A stretch of 64,000 nucleotides of DNA from Chitinophagaceae bacterium (lineage in GTDB: Bacteria; Bacteroidota; Bacteroidia; Chitinophagales; Chitinophagaceae). The notes under the pieces are model-generated. The model ran no database searches. It was not told the DNA's origin and saw only the letters and a list, made by a program, of their open reading frames with translations. Below, piece after piece: positions 8,672 through 16,957 of this stretch (position 1 is its first letter; the number at the start of each line of letters is the position of its first letter). The position numbers were made by a program, and so were the translations under genes. Location: positions 186,001 to 250,000 of the forward strand of contig JADKJI010000005.1 of the NCBI GenBank assembly GCA_016721085.1, read 5' to 3'.

Positions 8672-10819
8672 TCAATTATGAAACAGCCATTTCAGCGATA
8701 CAGCCTCCTTTTCACCACCACCACTACTCAATTTCAACTGCAGGTCAATCCCGCCAGTTGCCTGAATGAATTCTATCCTTATCTTATGGAAGCCCCTCTT
8801 CAGGGAAGCTCCCCCTTGTTTCACATCACTTCCGTGCAACCCATCATAATCTATCACTTCTTCGTCATCAATAAATAAGCGACTGCCATCATCTGAAGAA
8901 AGATAGAATTGGTATAGCGCATCTTTAGGGACCTTTATGTAACCATCCAAAATCAATCCTACATTCTCTTTACGAGTAAGCGGTATAATTGATACAGTTT
9001 CAGTTACCCCTTTCTCTACAGGAGTAATGGATTGAAGGTCTTTTGTTGATGTAGGTTTCAATTCAAAAGCCTGATATCTTAATCCAGGTTGCACTCCTTT
9101 TACAGAAACAGCTTTTTTCCAGGTATACAAAACCACTTTTTCGGTGGCAATACCACTTGCGGCTCCATCTGAAGGATAAACTCTCGCTTTAATTGTTGTA
9201 GTAGCAGCAATTACTATGGGAGTTTTATATTCTGCAGAACTTGAAGTTGGCTCTGTGCCATCCAAAGTATATCGGATAGTAGCACCAGGTTGTCCAGTGA
9301 TAATTATAACATTCTTTGTATCGTTTTTCATGATCTGACTGGAAGATATAGTTGGCTTTGCAGCAAATTTGCCATATCCTGCAATCTTCACAGCATAAGC
9401 ATAAGGTGCTTTTATCTTATTAGGATTGTATTCAGGCATTGTTACCACAACATTATCACCAACCTGTTTCCAGGATAAAGATTCATTGGTAGAAAGGAAT
9501 GTAATAGCAGTTCCCGAAGGCAATTGAATATCTTTCAATACCAATTGACGGTTATCTGGATATTTAGGCAATATGGCATATAGATCATTGTTCTTTTCAT
9601 TATAGGTAAAGAAGACTTCCTTCACTGCATATCCAGGTTCAGGGTCAACCGTCAATTTCAATAACAGATCGCCACCACCATGTGCGGGCTTGTAATCGGT
9701 ACGACCATCGCTCCATTGTGAAGGGCGGCGCCAGCGAACTGTATTGTAGATGGCATTGCCATTTATTTTCATCCACTCTCCCATCTGTAATAATCTTTCT
9801 TCCATGATGGGAGGAATTTTTCCGTGTTCATCAGGTCCGATATCTAATAAGAAATTACCACCACGACTCACCTTATCAATCAATTGCAAAACGAGCGATT
9901 GGGTGGAATTATAATCCCATGCATCTTCTTCACGGTTGTAACCATAACTGAATCCCATGCCACTGCTCTCTTCCCAGTAATGATCTTCAAAATCAAGATC
10001 GGGTTGATACTCGGGTGTATAAATACCGCCATGCTTGAAACGAACGCCCGAACCCCAGCGGTCATTAACAACAATCTTATCTTTCACCGGACTTTCATTA
10101 TATAACCAGGCAAGAAATTCCTGGCTTTTCCAGGTTTCTGCCGATGCATCCCAATCACCATCTGTCCAGAATACATCGGGTTGATAGTTATTGATAAGGT
10201 CTTTCATTTGAGGCCATGTATGTTGCGCTGCAAATTGCTTGGGGTCTTTTTTCCAGAGAGGATTAAACCATTCATACAATGAATAGTACATTCCTGCATG
10301 AACCGATGTTTTACGAACAGCTTTGAAAAGATCTCCAATCAAATCTCTTTTTGGTCCTACATCAACAGCATTCCATTTAAAACCCCAGGTTGCATCGGCT
10401 TCCTTACTTGGCCATAAAGTGAACCCATCATGATGCTTAGATGTAAGGACAATATATTTTGCTCCTGATTTTTCAAATACAGAAGCCCATTCATCCGGAT
10501 TGAATAATTCGGCTTTGAAATCATTTGCTAAATCATAATAGGAACGGTTACCGAATTTCGCTTTATGAAAACGCTGACGAGCTGTATCGTTGGTTTGCAA
10601 TCCCTGCTGATACCACTCTGCATATTGACCCTTACTGCTCCATCCAGGAACTGAATAAACACCCCAGTGGATGAAGATGCCAAACTTTACATTTTTATAC
10701 CATTCCGGCATTGGTCGCTTGTCTAATGACTCCCAATTCGGTTGGTAGTTTTGTGAGAATAAAGACACATTACTTACCATCAAAAGTAATGTGAGGAAAA
10801 GAGGCATACATTTTTTCAT
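8672..10819 (-). CDS. Alpha-L-fucosidase (GH29) with chitobiase-C-like and PA14 domains
   Basis: A 715-residue secreted glycosidase. A signal peptide (residues 1-22, ending SLFSQ) precedes the GH29 barrel. The barrel shows KFGIFIHWGVYSVPGW (45-60), TSKHHDGF (126-133) and the nucleophile Asp220 in VFWTDGDWD. A beta-sandwich follows, then a chitobiase C-terminal-like module near 485-560 (TIRYTLDGTEPTSSS), and a PA14 domain near 575-710 (SSDDGSRLFIDDEEV) that probably binds sugar. It would release terminal alpha-L-fucose in the periplasm or outside the cell. It lies between the DUF2264 gene and the SDR gene, consistent with fucose catabolism. No T9SS tail is present, so export is by Sec alone. 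Confidence 0.93.
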   Translation of the reverse strand: MKKCMPLFLTLLLMVSNVSLFSQNYQPNWESLDKRPMPEWYKNVKFGIFIHWGVYSVPGWSSKGQYAEWYQQGLQTNDTARQRFHKAKFGNRSYYDLANDFKAELFNPDEWASVFEKSGAKYIVLTSKHHDGFTLWPSKEADATWGFKWNAVDVGPKRDLIGDLFKAVRKTSVHAGMYYSLYEWFNPLWKKDPKQFAAQHTWPQMKDLINNYQPDVFWTDGDWDASAETWKSQEFLAWLYNESPVKDKIVVNDRWGSGVRFKHGGIYTPEYQPDLDFEDHYWEESSGMGFSYGYNREEDAWDYNSTQSLVLQLIDKVSRGGNFLLDIGPDEHGKIPPIMEERLLQMGEWMKINGNAIYNTVRWRRPSQWSDGRTDYKPAHGGGDLLLKLTVDPEPGYAVKEVFFTYNEKNNDLYAILPKYPDNRQLVLKDIQLPSGTAITFLSTNESLSWKQVGDNVVVTMPEYNPNKIKAPYAYAVKIAGYGKFAAKPTISSSQIMKNDTKNVIIITGQPGATIRYTLDGTEPTSSSAEYKTPIVIAATTTIKARVYPSDGAASGIATEKVVLYTWKKAVSVKGVQPGLRYQAFELKPTSTKDLQSITPVEKGVTETVSIIPLTRKENVGLILDGYIKVPKDALYQFYLSSDDGSRLFIDDEEVIDYDGLHGSDVKQGGASLKRGFHKIRIEFIQATGGIDLQLKLSSGGGEKEAVSLKWLFHN

Positions 10820-10849
10820 ATAGCATTTATTGAACAGGTGAAATTTACA

Positions 10850-12139
10850 TCAATAATCAACTTTATAATCTCTCTTGAAGGGTTGGCCGCTCCAGGCTTT
10901 CTTTGAGGTCCATTCAGCAGAAGGTGCCGACCAGAACGGATTAGCTTCAGGAAGTCCTAATGGCAAAAATCCTACTGTACACAAGTACAAACTTCCTGTT
11001 GAAATATATTGATCAACGGCTTCTGGTTGATGCCCTGCAAAACCTAATTGCAACCATCCTTTTGAATCGAATGTACCGGTGGCTTCAAACTGGTTCTTCA
11101 TTACTTTGGTAAGTGCCGAACGAACCTGTGCACCACTAACTACTTCAGGTAATCTTTCATTAAGGGAAGCTTGTGCCAATACCTGAAAAGCCCCTATCCT
11201 ATAAGCAATAGAGCGACCATAAACAGGATAAGTGCCTTCAGGAGAAATGCTTCTTTCCTGGAATTCGGCATAACGAGTCATTCGCTTCATCGATTTCTCA
11301 TAAGCGTCAGTTGATACCAGTTTTTTTGATGATAGAACTTTCATGATATCTGTAAGCATTGGATGAATTACAAATGAGTTATAATAATCCATCGCAAAAT
11401 GTTCCCCATCACTATACCATCCATCGCCAACATACCATTCATTTGTTTTCTTAATAGCGAAATCAATCCGCATAGGATCATAACTTTCACCAATATAAAG
11501 AAGGAAGGTTTCTGTCATTGCTGCAAACAATAACCAGTTATTATACCCGGGCTTTCTATCTCGCAAACTTTTAAAAGTTTGTATGTACCGTTGTTTTGTT
11601 TCAGTATCTAAAGGAGTCCATAACTGGGATGGTGCCCTCAAAAAAGCCTGAGCTAAAAAAGCAGCATCCACCAATGGTTGTTGTTCTTTTTGGAAATTCA
11701 AGAAATCTGCTTTGGATGGATCAACGGCATTAGCCAGTCCTTTTAGTAGTTCAGTCCGAAGTTGTATTCGCATCTTCCCTTCTTTCGAATCATCATCAGG
11801 AAGGGATAACCAGGGGGCAATACCAATAGCCGTTCTGCCAACAGCTTCCAGATGACTCACCTTATCTGCTTTAAGGTAATAGTCCTTGCCAGTCTCTAAT
11901 GGCATTGTTGCTTTGAGACTATCCACTGATAGGGCATGAACAACAGGGTAACTTATCTTAAATAAAAGCGTAGCCCAATATTCCCTATCACTTAGTTGTG
12001 GAGTATTACTGATAGCCTCTTTTGATTTCTTTGTTTTTTGTGCTTCCGTTTTACCCGGCAGCAAAAACATGAAAAACAGTGATACAGAAAAAAACAAACA
12101 AACACCTTTCTCATAAAAGTCTATTTTGACAAATACCAT
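10850..12139 (-). CDS. DUF2264 domain protein, secreted
   Basis: A 429-residue protein with a signal-like hydrophobic segment (about residues 13-33). DUF2264 hallmarks follow: NNWLLFAAMTETFLLYIG (about 200-217), WYVGDGWYSDGEHFAMDYYN and a conserved C-terminal GFLPLGL...FWSAP. DUF2264 has an alpha/alpha-barrel look and recurs beside GH88/GH105 genes in polysaccharide loci; its activity is not established to my knowledge. The start codon lies inside the end of the upstream GH88 frame once that gene is frame-corrected (19-base overlap), which suggests translational coupling. Confidence 0.82.
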   Translation of the reverse strand: MVFVKIDFYEKGVCLFFSVSLFFMFLLPGKTEAQKTKKSKEAISNTPQLSDREYWATLLFKISYPVVHALSVDSLKATMPLETGKDYYLKADKVSHLEAVGRTAIGIAPWLSLPDDDSKEGKMRIQLRTELLKGLANAVDPSKADFLNFQKEQQPLVDAAFLAQAFLRAPSQLWTPLDTETKQRYIQTFKSLRDRKPGYNNWLLFAAMTETFLLYIGESYDPMRIDFAIKKTNEWYVGDGWYSDGEHFAMDYYNSFVIHPMLTDIMKVLSSKKLVSTDAYEKSMKRMTRYAEFQERSISPEGTYPVYGRSIAYRIGAFQVLAQASLNERLPEVVSGAQVRSALTKVMKNQFEATGTFDSKGWLQLGFAGHQPEAVDQYISTGSLYLCTVGFLPLGLPEANPFWSAPSAEWTSKKAWSGQPFKRDYKVDY

Positions 12140-13315
12140 TTTTTGTACCGCATATTTGCCTCGATAAAATAATAATCAGCATATGTTAAGGGAACATCCA
12201 CTTCTGATTTTTGTGGAAGTGATCCAACACTATGCATTAAAAAGAAATCCGCCATTCTCACCTGGTTTTGCTTTATAAGCAGCAGAAGAAAGCGACACTA
12301 ATAATTGCTTTCCAGTTTCAACATATTTCTTTCGTTCTTTCCCCTTTGTATACTGACCCAATTCAAGCAGGGCTGAACACATGATGGAGCCTGCAGAAGC
12401 ATCTCTTAAGGCATTTGGAATACCAGGAGCATCAAAATCCCAATAGGGTACTTTGTCTGAAGGAAGTCTTGGATGATTGAGAAGAAACCCTGCCACTTTT
12501 CTTGCTTGTTCCAAAAACTCTTTCTTACCAGTCATTCTATACATCATTGTGTAACCATACAATCCCCAAACCTGTCCCCTTGCCCAGGCAGAACTATCTG
12601 CAGCACCCTGGGCTGTTCGTTTCTTTTTGATTGTGGCTGTCTTCAAATCATATTCAACCACATGCCATGAACTGAAATCGGGACGGTATTGATTCTTAAT
12701 AGTAGTGTAAGAATGAGCAAGGGCGATATCATTGAACGATTTATCATTACTATTCTGAGAAGACCAACATAATAGTTCCAGATTCATCATATTGTCGATG
12801 ATTACCAGACAGTCGTCGGGAGTGGCTCCATTCCATGATTGAATAGATTGAATATTGGGCCTGTATCTTTTTGAAAGAGTTGCAGCTGCTGTCAATACCA
12901 CCTCTTTATATTCCGGCTTACCAGTTATTCGGTATGCATTTCCAAAACTGTTGTAGATCATGAAACCCAGATCATGATTACCAGTATAATATTTTTCTTT
13001 TTCGAGTATAGCCAATCTTCTTTCGGCTTCTGCTTTCATTGCCGTATCACCAGTTGATTCAAAAAGATACCAAAGGGTGCCTGGGAAAAATCCACTGGTC
13101 CACCAATCAGTAGCACTGGTTACTAATTCACCCTTTGTAGCATTAAAAGTGCGGGGCATAACTTTCGCTGGTACTTTTGAAGCGAGCAACTTGTATTGGG
13201 CAGTTGCAAATTGAAGATTATCATCTATAAGTGACTTCATATTTACTTGTTTCATCTCCTGGGCAGAAGATGACATAGCAAGAAGTAATCCCACAATTAA
13301 GAAACTTATTCTCAT
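12121..13315 (-). pseudogene. GH88-family unsaturated glucuronyl hydrolase, frameshifted near C-terminus
   Basis: A secreted enzyme that cleaves 4,5-unsaturated uronic acids left by polysaccharide lyases. It has a signal peptide (1-18). TSATDWWTSGFFPGTLWYL (about 66-84), HDLGFMIYNSFGNAYR and AWARGQVWGLYGYTMMYR are GH88 signatures containing the catalytic aspartates. The continuous frame stops at 12230 after GENGGFLF. Removing one A from the five-base run at 12239-12243 restores LLMHSVGSLPQKSEVDVPLT and then YADYYFIEAN to a stop at 12121, giving about 398 residues, a normal family length. The lost tail contains conserved core sequence. The frame lies between the GH36-like and DUF2264 genes. 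Confidence 0.88.
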
Positions 13316-13321
13316 AAAAAA

Positions 13322-15517
13322 TTATTGAATCACCCACCATGAATATCCATTTGGCTCGAGGGTGACTGTTAATTGAATTTCGTAATTCCTGTTTAGCGTA
13401 TAGGTTTTCAATTTTCCTTCTTTCTCCCTTATAGAAGCCGTTTGTGTCAGGCCGGTATAATAAAGCGGCAATTTCACTGTTCGAACCATCTTTTCATTCG
13501 TAGGGTTAAAAATCATCACTAGTCCTTTAGTGGGAGATTGGGGAGAAACATGCATCCATCCATCCCAATCACGTCCATCTGCCCTACGTAAGTGAATGAT
13601 ATCTGAATTTAAAATATCACGGTATTTTTTATACCAGCTTACTACCCTGGAAACAACCTGTCTTGTAGTATCAGCGTCGTATAAGCGCGGACCCCGATAA
13701 CAGGCTTGAACACCAGCACCATAATATTGCATCATGAGTTGTTCATAATCTTTCAGATGGTCTTTCAATGGTTCGAGTATAGCTTCTTGACCACCGCCCT
13801 GATAACGGGTGAGAGGAACAAACCCCCAACCCATGGAAGGTGTTTTTTCAAATGTGCCATCATAAATATTCTGACGGTTCAGGATTTTCTGTTGTTCCCT
13901 ACTCAATGAAAAATTCACTTCTCGGTATCCAATGGCTATTTTATGAGTTCCATCCAGAAAATACCAGTCTGGTGCATTTATATATACTCCGCGTTCATTC
14001 AACCATTTGTATAGTTCTTTCTGAATCTCCATTTGTTGCCACTGAGAATCTTCATATCCTTTATGGCCAGGATGGGTGGTGGAACCGCAACGATCACCTG
14101 GATATGGACCATCATTTTCCCATATATCAAATCCTGTTTTGGCGAAGAAATATTTGATTTTATCTCTGTAAGCCAATCCCCATTTACTTCCGAAGCAAGG
14201 TGCATTTCCAAAAAAAGCACCACCTGGTTTACCGGTCTTTGGATCCACTACATCGTCTTCATCACTGATACGACGACTGCTGAAAAGGGAATAACCTCCA
14301 ATAACAATTCCTTTGCTATGTGCATAGTCTGCCAAAAGTTTCCATTTCGCAATATTTGCTGCTGCAGAATCTTCCATATTCAGATGACTACCGAAACTAA
14401 GAATAACAGCTTCGTAGCCTGTGGCTACACACTGATCAACTGCTCTTTTAACTTCTTCATCATTACTACTCACAAGGTGCATGAATATGGGATTCGAAGT
14501 TGTCCAGGGAGCCACTGTACGATACATTTTACGAATAGCTAAGCCCCTTCTCTCCCTGTCGTAACTATCCATCAATATCTCATGGGTACGAACTGATTTT
14601 AATGATTGCCCAGGTGCCAGGTCAATACCCGGTGCGTTTTCAGGATACACCTCAAGGTTACAAGGAGTTTCATAATTGTAGTTGACCTGCGAAGTATAAG
14701 TGCTATCCATTTTCCAATGGGTAGTCTGATCGCTGATATCATAGCGCATGGCATTATTGAACGCATAATTGGTTTCTACATAAATACCGTGCTGCTTCTT
14801 CATCACTTCAGGCTTTCCAACAACAGCACTCTCCTCTTCTACCAAAGCCAATATTTCATTCACAACTCTGTTTATATGCAAAGTGCTTGTTCCTTTGTTC
14901 TCCAGACTCACCCATTTCACCATCAAAGGGATTCCATCATACATTTCGTAGTGAACGCCAATTTCAAGACCATTTACTATTGGATTATCTGATCTGAAAT
15001 AAAAATTCAGCTGCTTTCCTTTAGCAGGCGATTGCTTAGGATACCACATAGCCATCTTCCAATTCACAAATGGCTTTACTGGCCCCTGTGAATATCCAGT
15101 ACAATGAAAACCATCTTTGCTTTTACTGAATTCCTTTACCCATTCAGGCAATAGATAGGCTTGTTCTTTTTGTCCGAATAATCCTCCTACCTGAAATTCT
15201 TTTCCATTAATTATAATTCTTGCCTCGGGCTTAATAGCTCGTAATAGTTCCTGATCATTTGCCAGATTTTTATATCCTATGCAAGCAATGTCGGGCTCTA
15301 TCCTAAATGTTCGTTGTGCAATTCCATTTGTGATAATCAAATCCTTCCCATCTTCCGAACGATATAAGCCAGTGGTGTTTCCTTTACTCTGCAATAACCA
15401 ATCGGATTTATTCATCATCACCCCTTTTGAAGGCATCAATGGAATAATTTCCAATTCGGTTTGAGAAAAGGTTAAAATCGGAATGAAAAAAGGTAAAATA
15501 AGGGCCAACCTGCGCAT
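13322..15517 (-). CDS. GH36/clan-D-like glycoside hydrolase, alpha-galactosidase-like
   Basis: A 731-residue secreted protein, first gene of the cluster. After a signal peptide (about 1-18, ending LTFSQ) comes an N-terminal beta-sandwich, then a TIM barrel from about residue 355 (NPIFMHLVSSNDEEV). Acidic candidates lie in FDIWENDGPYPGDRC (about 466-480) and in RGPRLYDAD (about 605-613). A C-terminal beta domain ends YSWWVIQ. The layout resembles GH36/GH27 alpha-galactosidases and their unclassified relatives, but I cannot match the canonical motif exactly, so the substrate stays open. It ends 6 bases before the GH88 gene starts. It would be the gene most directly governed by the operators at 15796-15827. 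Confidence 0.65.
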   Translation of the reverse strand: MRRLALILPFFIPILTFSQTELEIIPLMPSKGVMMNKSDWLLQSKGNTTGLYRSEDGKDLIITNGIAQRTFRIEPDIACIGYKNLANDQELLRAIKPEARIIINGKEFQVGGLFGQKEQAYLLPEWVKEFSKSKDGFHCTGYSQGPVKPFVNWKMAMWYPKQSPAKGKQLNFYFRSDNPIVNGLEIGVHYEMYDGIPLMVKWVSLENKGTSTLHINRVVNEILALVEEESAVVGKPEVMKKQHGIYVETNYAFNNAMRYDISDQTTHWKMDSTYTSQVNYNYETPCNLEVYPENAPGIDLAPGQSLKSVRTHEILMDSYDRERRGLAIRKMYRTVAPWTTSNPIFMHLVSSNDEEVKRAVDQCVATGYEAVILSFGSHLNMEDSAAANIAKWKLLADYAHSKGIVIGGYSLFSSRRISDEDDVVDPKTGKPGGAFFGNAPCFGSKWGLAYRDKIKYFFAKTGFDIWENDGPYPGDRCGSTTHPGHKGYEDSQWQQMEIQKELYKWLNERGVYINAPDWYFLDGTHKIAIGYREVNFSLSREQQKILNRQNIYDGTFEKTPSMGWGFVPLTRYQGGGQEAILEPLKDHLKDYEQLMMQYYGAGVQACYRGPRLYDADTTRQVVSRVVSWYKKYRDILNSDIIHLRRADGRDWDGWMHVSPQSPTKGLVMIFNPTNEKMVRTVKLPLYYTGLTQTASIREKEGKLKTYTLNRNYEIQLTVTLEPNGYSWWVIQ

Positions 15518-15660
15518 CGTTATCTTGTTTTGCTTAAAGCTAAGTGAAAATCAAAGCGCTTCAAAAAATGAATGTTCTGTTATTGAAGAATCAGGACGCA
15601 AAATGGGCAGTAATAGAGTACTCGTTGAATCTATTTCTAATATAAAACCATCATTACTCC

Positions 15661-15691
15661 TAAAAAAGAAGCCGGAACAAGTTCCGGCTTC
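15661..15691 (-). terminator. Intrinsic terminator-like hairpin in the leader of the glycan cluster
   Basis: A perfect 11-bp stem (GAAGCCGGAAC / GTTCCGGCTTC) spans 15668-15691 with a 2-base nominal loop. On the minus strand it is followed by six T (15667-15662). It lies between the operator region and the first structural gene at 15517, and no annotated minus-strand gene ends just before it. It may end a short leader transcript or act as an attenuator. Confidence 0.7.
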
Positions 15692-15707
15692 CACATTGTT
15701 TATACCC

Positions 15708-15752
15708 TCATTGCAATAAACAAGCTCCTGTAATTTCAGGTAATTCCTTCAT
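15708..15752 (-). other. Possible 14-codon leader ORF
   Basis: An ATG at 15752 opens MKELPEITGACLLQ and stops at 15708, 17 bases before the terminator-like hairpin. The frame is open further upstream to a stop (about 33 codons in all), so it may be a remnant or longer peptide. I see no similarity to a known leader peptide, and translation is unproven. Confidence 0.3.
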
Positions 15753-15795
15753 CCAACCCAATCGAAAACTGCAATTGGACTTATTTGCGGGTGCA

Positions 15796-15827
15796 CAAAC
15801 GATTGTATCTTAAATGACAAACGTTTG
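15796..15827. promoter_or_regulatory. Two LacI-type operator palindromes, 22 bp apart
   Basis: CAAACGTTTG (15818-15827) is a perfect 10-bp palindrome of the LacI/GalR type with a central CG. CAAACGATTG (15796-15805) matches it at 9 of 10 positions. Their spacing is two helical turns. Both lie between the divergent lacI-type gene and the glycan cluster, so they may serve autoregulation and cluster control together. Confidence 0.65.
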
Positions 15828-15863
15828 CGTATTTTTTTTACCTTTCCATTCGTAATATCGCAT

Positions 15864-16877
15864 ATGGAAAAGAAGCTGCCTACTATAAAAGAGATCGCCA
15901 AACGCCTTAATATCTCCGTATCAACCGTTTCAAGGGCGTTGCACGACCATGCAAGCATTGGTTTGCGAACAAAGCTGCAGGTTAAGAAACTGGCGGAAGA
16001 ACTGAACTATGTACCCAACCAAACAGCTATCTTCTTCAAACAAAGGAAAACTTTCACCATTGGCGTAGTACTTCCTAATCTAAGGGAAGAATTCTTCTCC
16101 TCTGCTATCAGTGGTATAGAAGACACGAGCTTTGACAATAACTATATAGCGCTTATCGGACAATCGCATGATAAACTCGAAAGGGAAAAGACGATTGTTG
16201 ATACCATGAAAAAACACCGTGTAGACGGGTTATTGGTATCCATTTCAAAAAGCACCAATACCATTGAACATTTTGAAGCATTGGAGCAGTTCAATATTCC
16301 TGTTGTTTATTTCGACAGGGTGCCAGATGCTCCGAATATCCATTCTGTATGGTGCAGCCTTTATCATAGCTCTGTGGGGGCAATCAACTTACTAGCTTCT
16401 AAAGGACATAAAAGAATCGGTTATATCCAGGGACCTTCAACCATGAACATCAAAAATGAAAGGATGCAAGGCTATCAGGAAGGGCTGAAGAAAAACAAGC
16501 TGCATTATGATGAGTCATTAGTAGTGACCAGCGACCTATCTGCCGATTCAACACAGGCAGCAATGGAAAAGTTATTGTCACTGAAGAATAAGCCAACAGC
16601 TATTATCGCATTTAACGACTATGTAGCCCTAGATGCTATGCAGTTTGCCCGTCAAAAGAAGATTAAGATCAATAAGGATATTGTTTTTGTGAGTTATGCC
16701 AACCTTCCGGTGACCCATTACCTCGAAACACCTCCAATGGCATCTGTAGAGCAATTCCCTTACGAACAAGGTGTAAGGGCAGCTGAATTACTGTTCAAAC
16801 TGATTGAAAACAAAACGGCTGAAGAAACCAGTCCGTTTGAAAATGTAGTCCTTTATAGCGAACTCATTATCCATTAA
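15864..16877 (+). CDS. LacI/GalR-family transcriptional regulator
   Basis: A 337-residue repressor. The N-terminal helix-turn-helix reads TIKEIAKRLNISVSTVSRAL (about residues 6-25), with the classic SVSTVSRAL recognition helix and a following hinge (EELNYVPN). The rest is a periplasmic-binding-protein fold, from FTIGVVLPNLREEFF to AAELLFKLIENK. I start at the ATG at 15864; an upstream TTG (15825) lies inside the operator. It is transcribed divergently from the glycan cluster and faces the two palindromes at 15796-15827. The inducer is presumably a sugar or sugar phosphate from the cluster's pathway; its identity is not visible. Confidence 0.92.
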   Translation: MEKKLPTIKEIAKRLNISVSTVSRALHDHASIGLRTKLQVKKLAEELNYVPNQTAIFFKQRKTFTIGVVLPNLREEFFSSAISGIEDTSFDNNYIALIGQSHDKLEREKTIVDTMKKHRVDGLLVSISKSTNTIEHFEALEQFNIPVVYFDRVPDAPNIHSVWCSLYHSSVGAINLLASKGHKRIGYIQGPSTMNIKNERMQGYQEGLKKNKLHYDESLVVTSDLSADSTQAAMEKLLSLKNKPTAIIAFNDYVALDAMQFARQKKIKINKDIVFVSYANLPVTHYLETPPMASVEQFPYEQGVRAAELLFKLIENKTAEETSPFENVVLYSELIIH

Positions 16878-16929
16878 TCAGCCTCTTTTCATCTTTCTGA
16901 AAATCCAGACACAGGGAACGCTTTTCTCT

Positions 16930-16937
16930 TAACTTTG
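16930..16937 (+). promoter_or_regulatory. Bacteroidota -7 box for fumC
   Basis: TAACTTTG fits TAnnTTTG and sits 20 bases before the fumC start. No clear -33 TTTG was found at the usual distance, so this rests on the -7 element alone. Confidence 0.45.
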
Positions 16938-16957
16938 CGTACCTAAAAGTCCCGAAT

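Noticed and set aside
14033..14542. A 169-codon plus-strand frame
   Set aside because: It is antisense to the GH36-like gene, whose own reading is continuous and recognisable.
15483..15719. A 78-codon plus-strand frame
   Set aside because: It begins antisense to the GH36-like gene and passes through the 15661-15691 hairpin, so it is a shadow.
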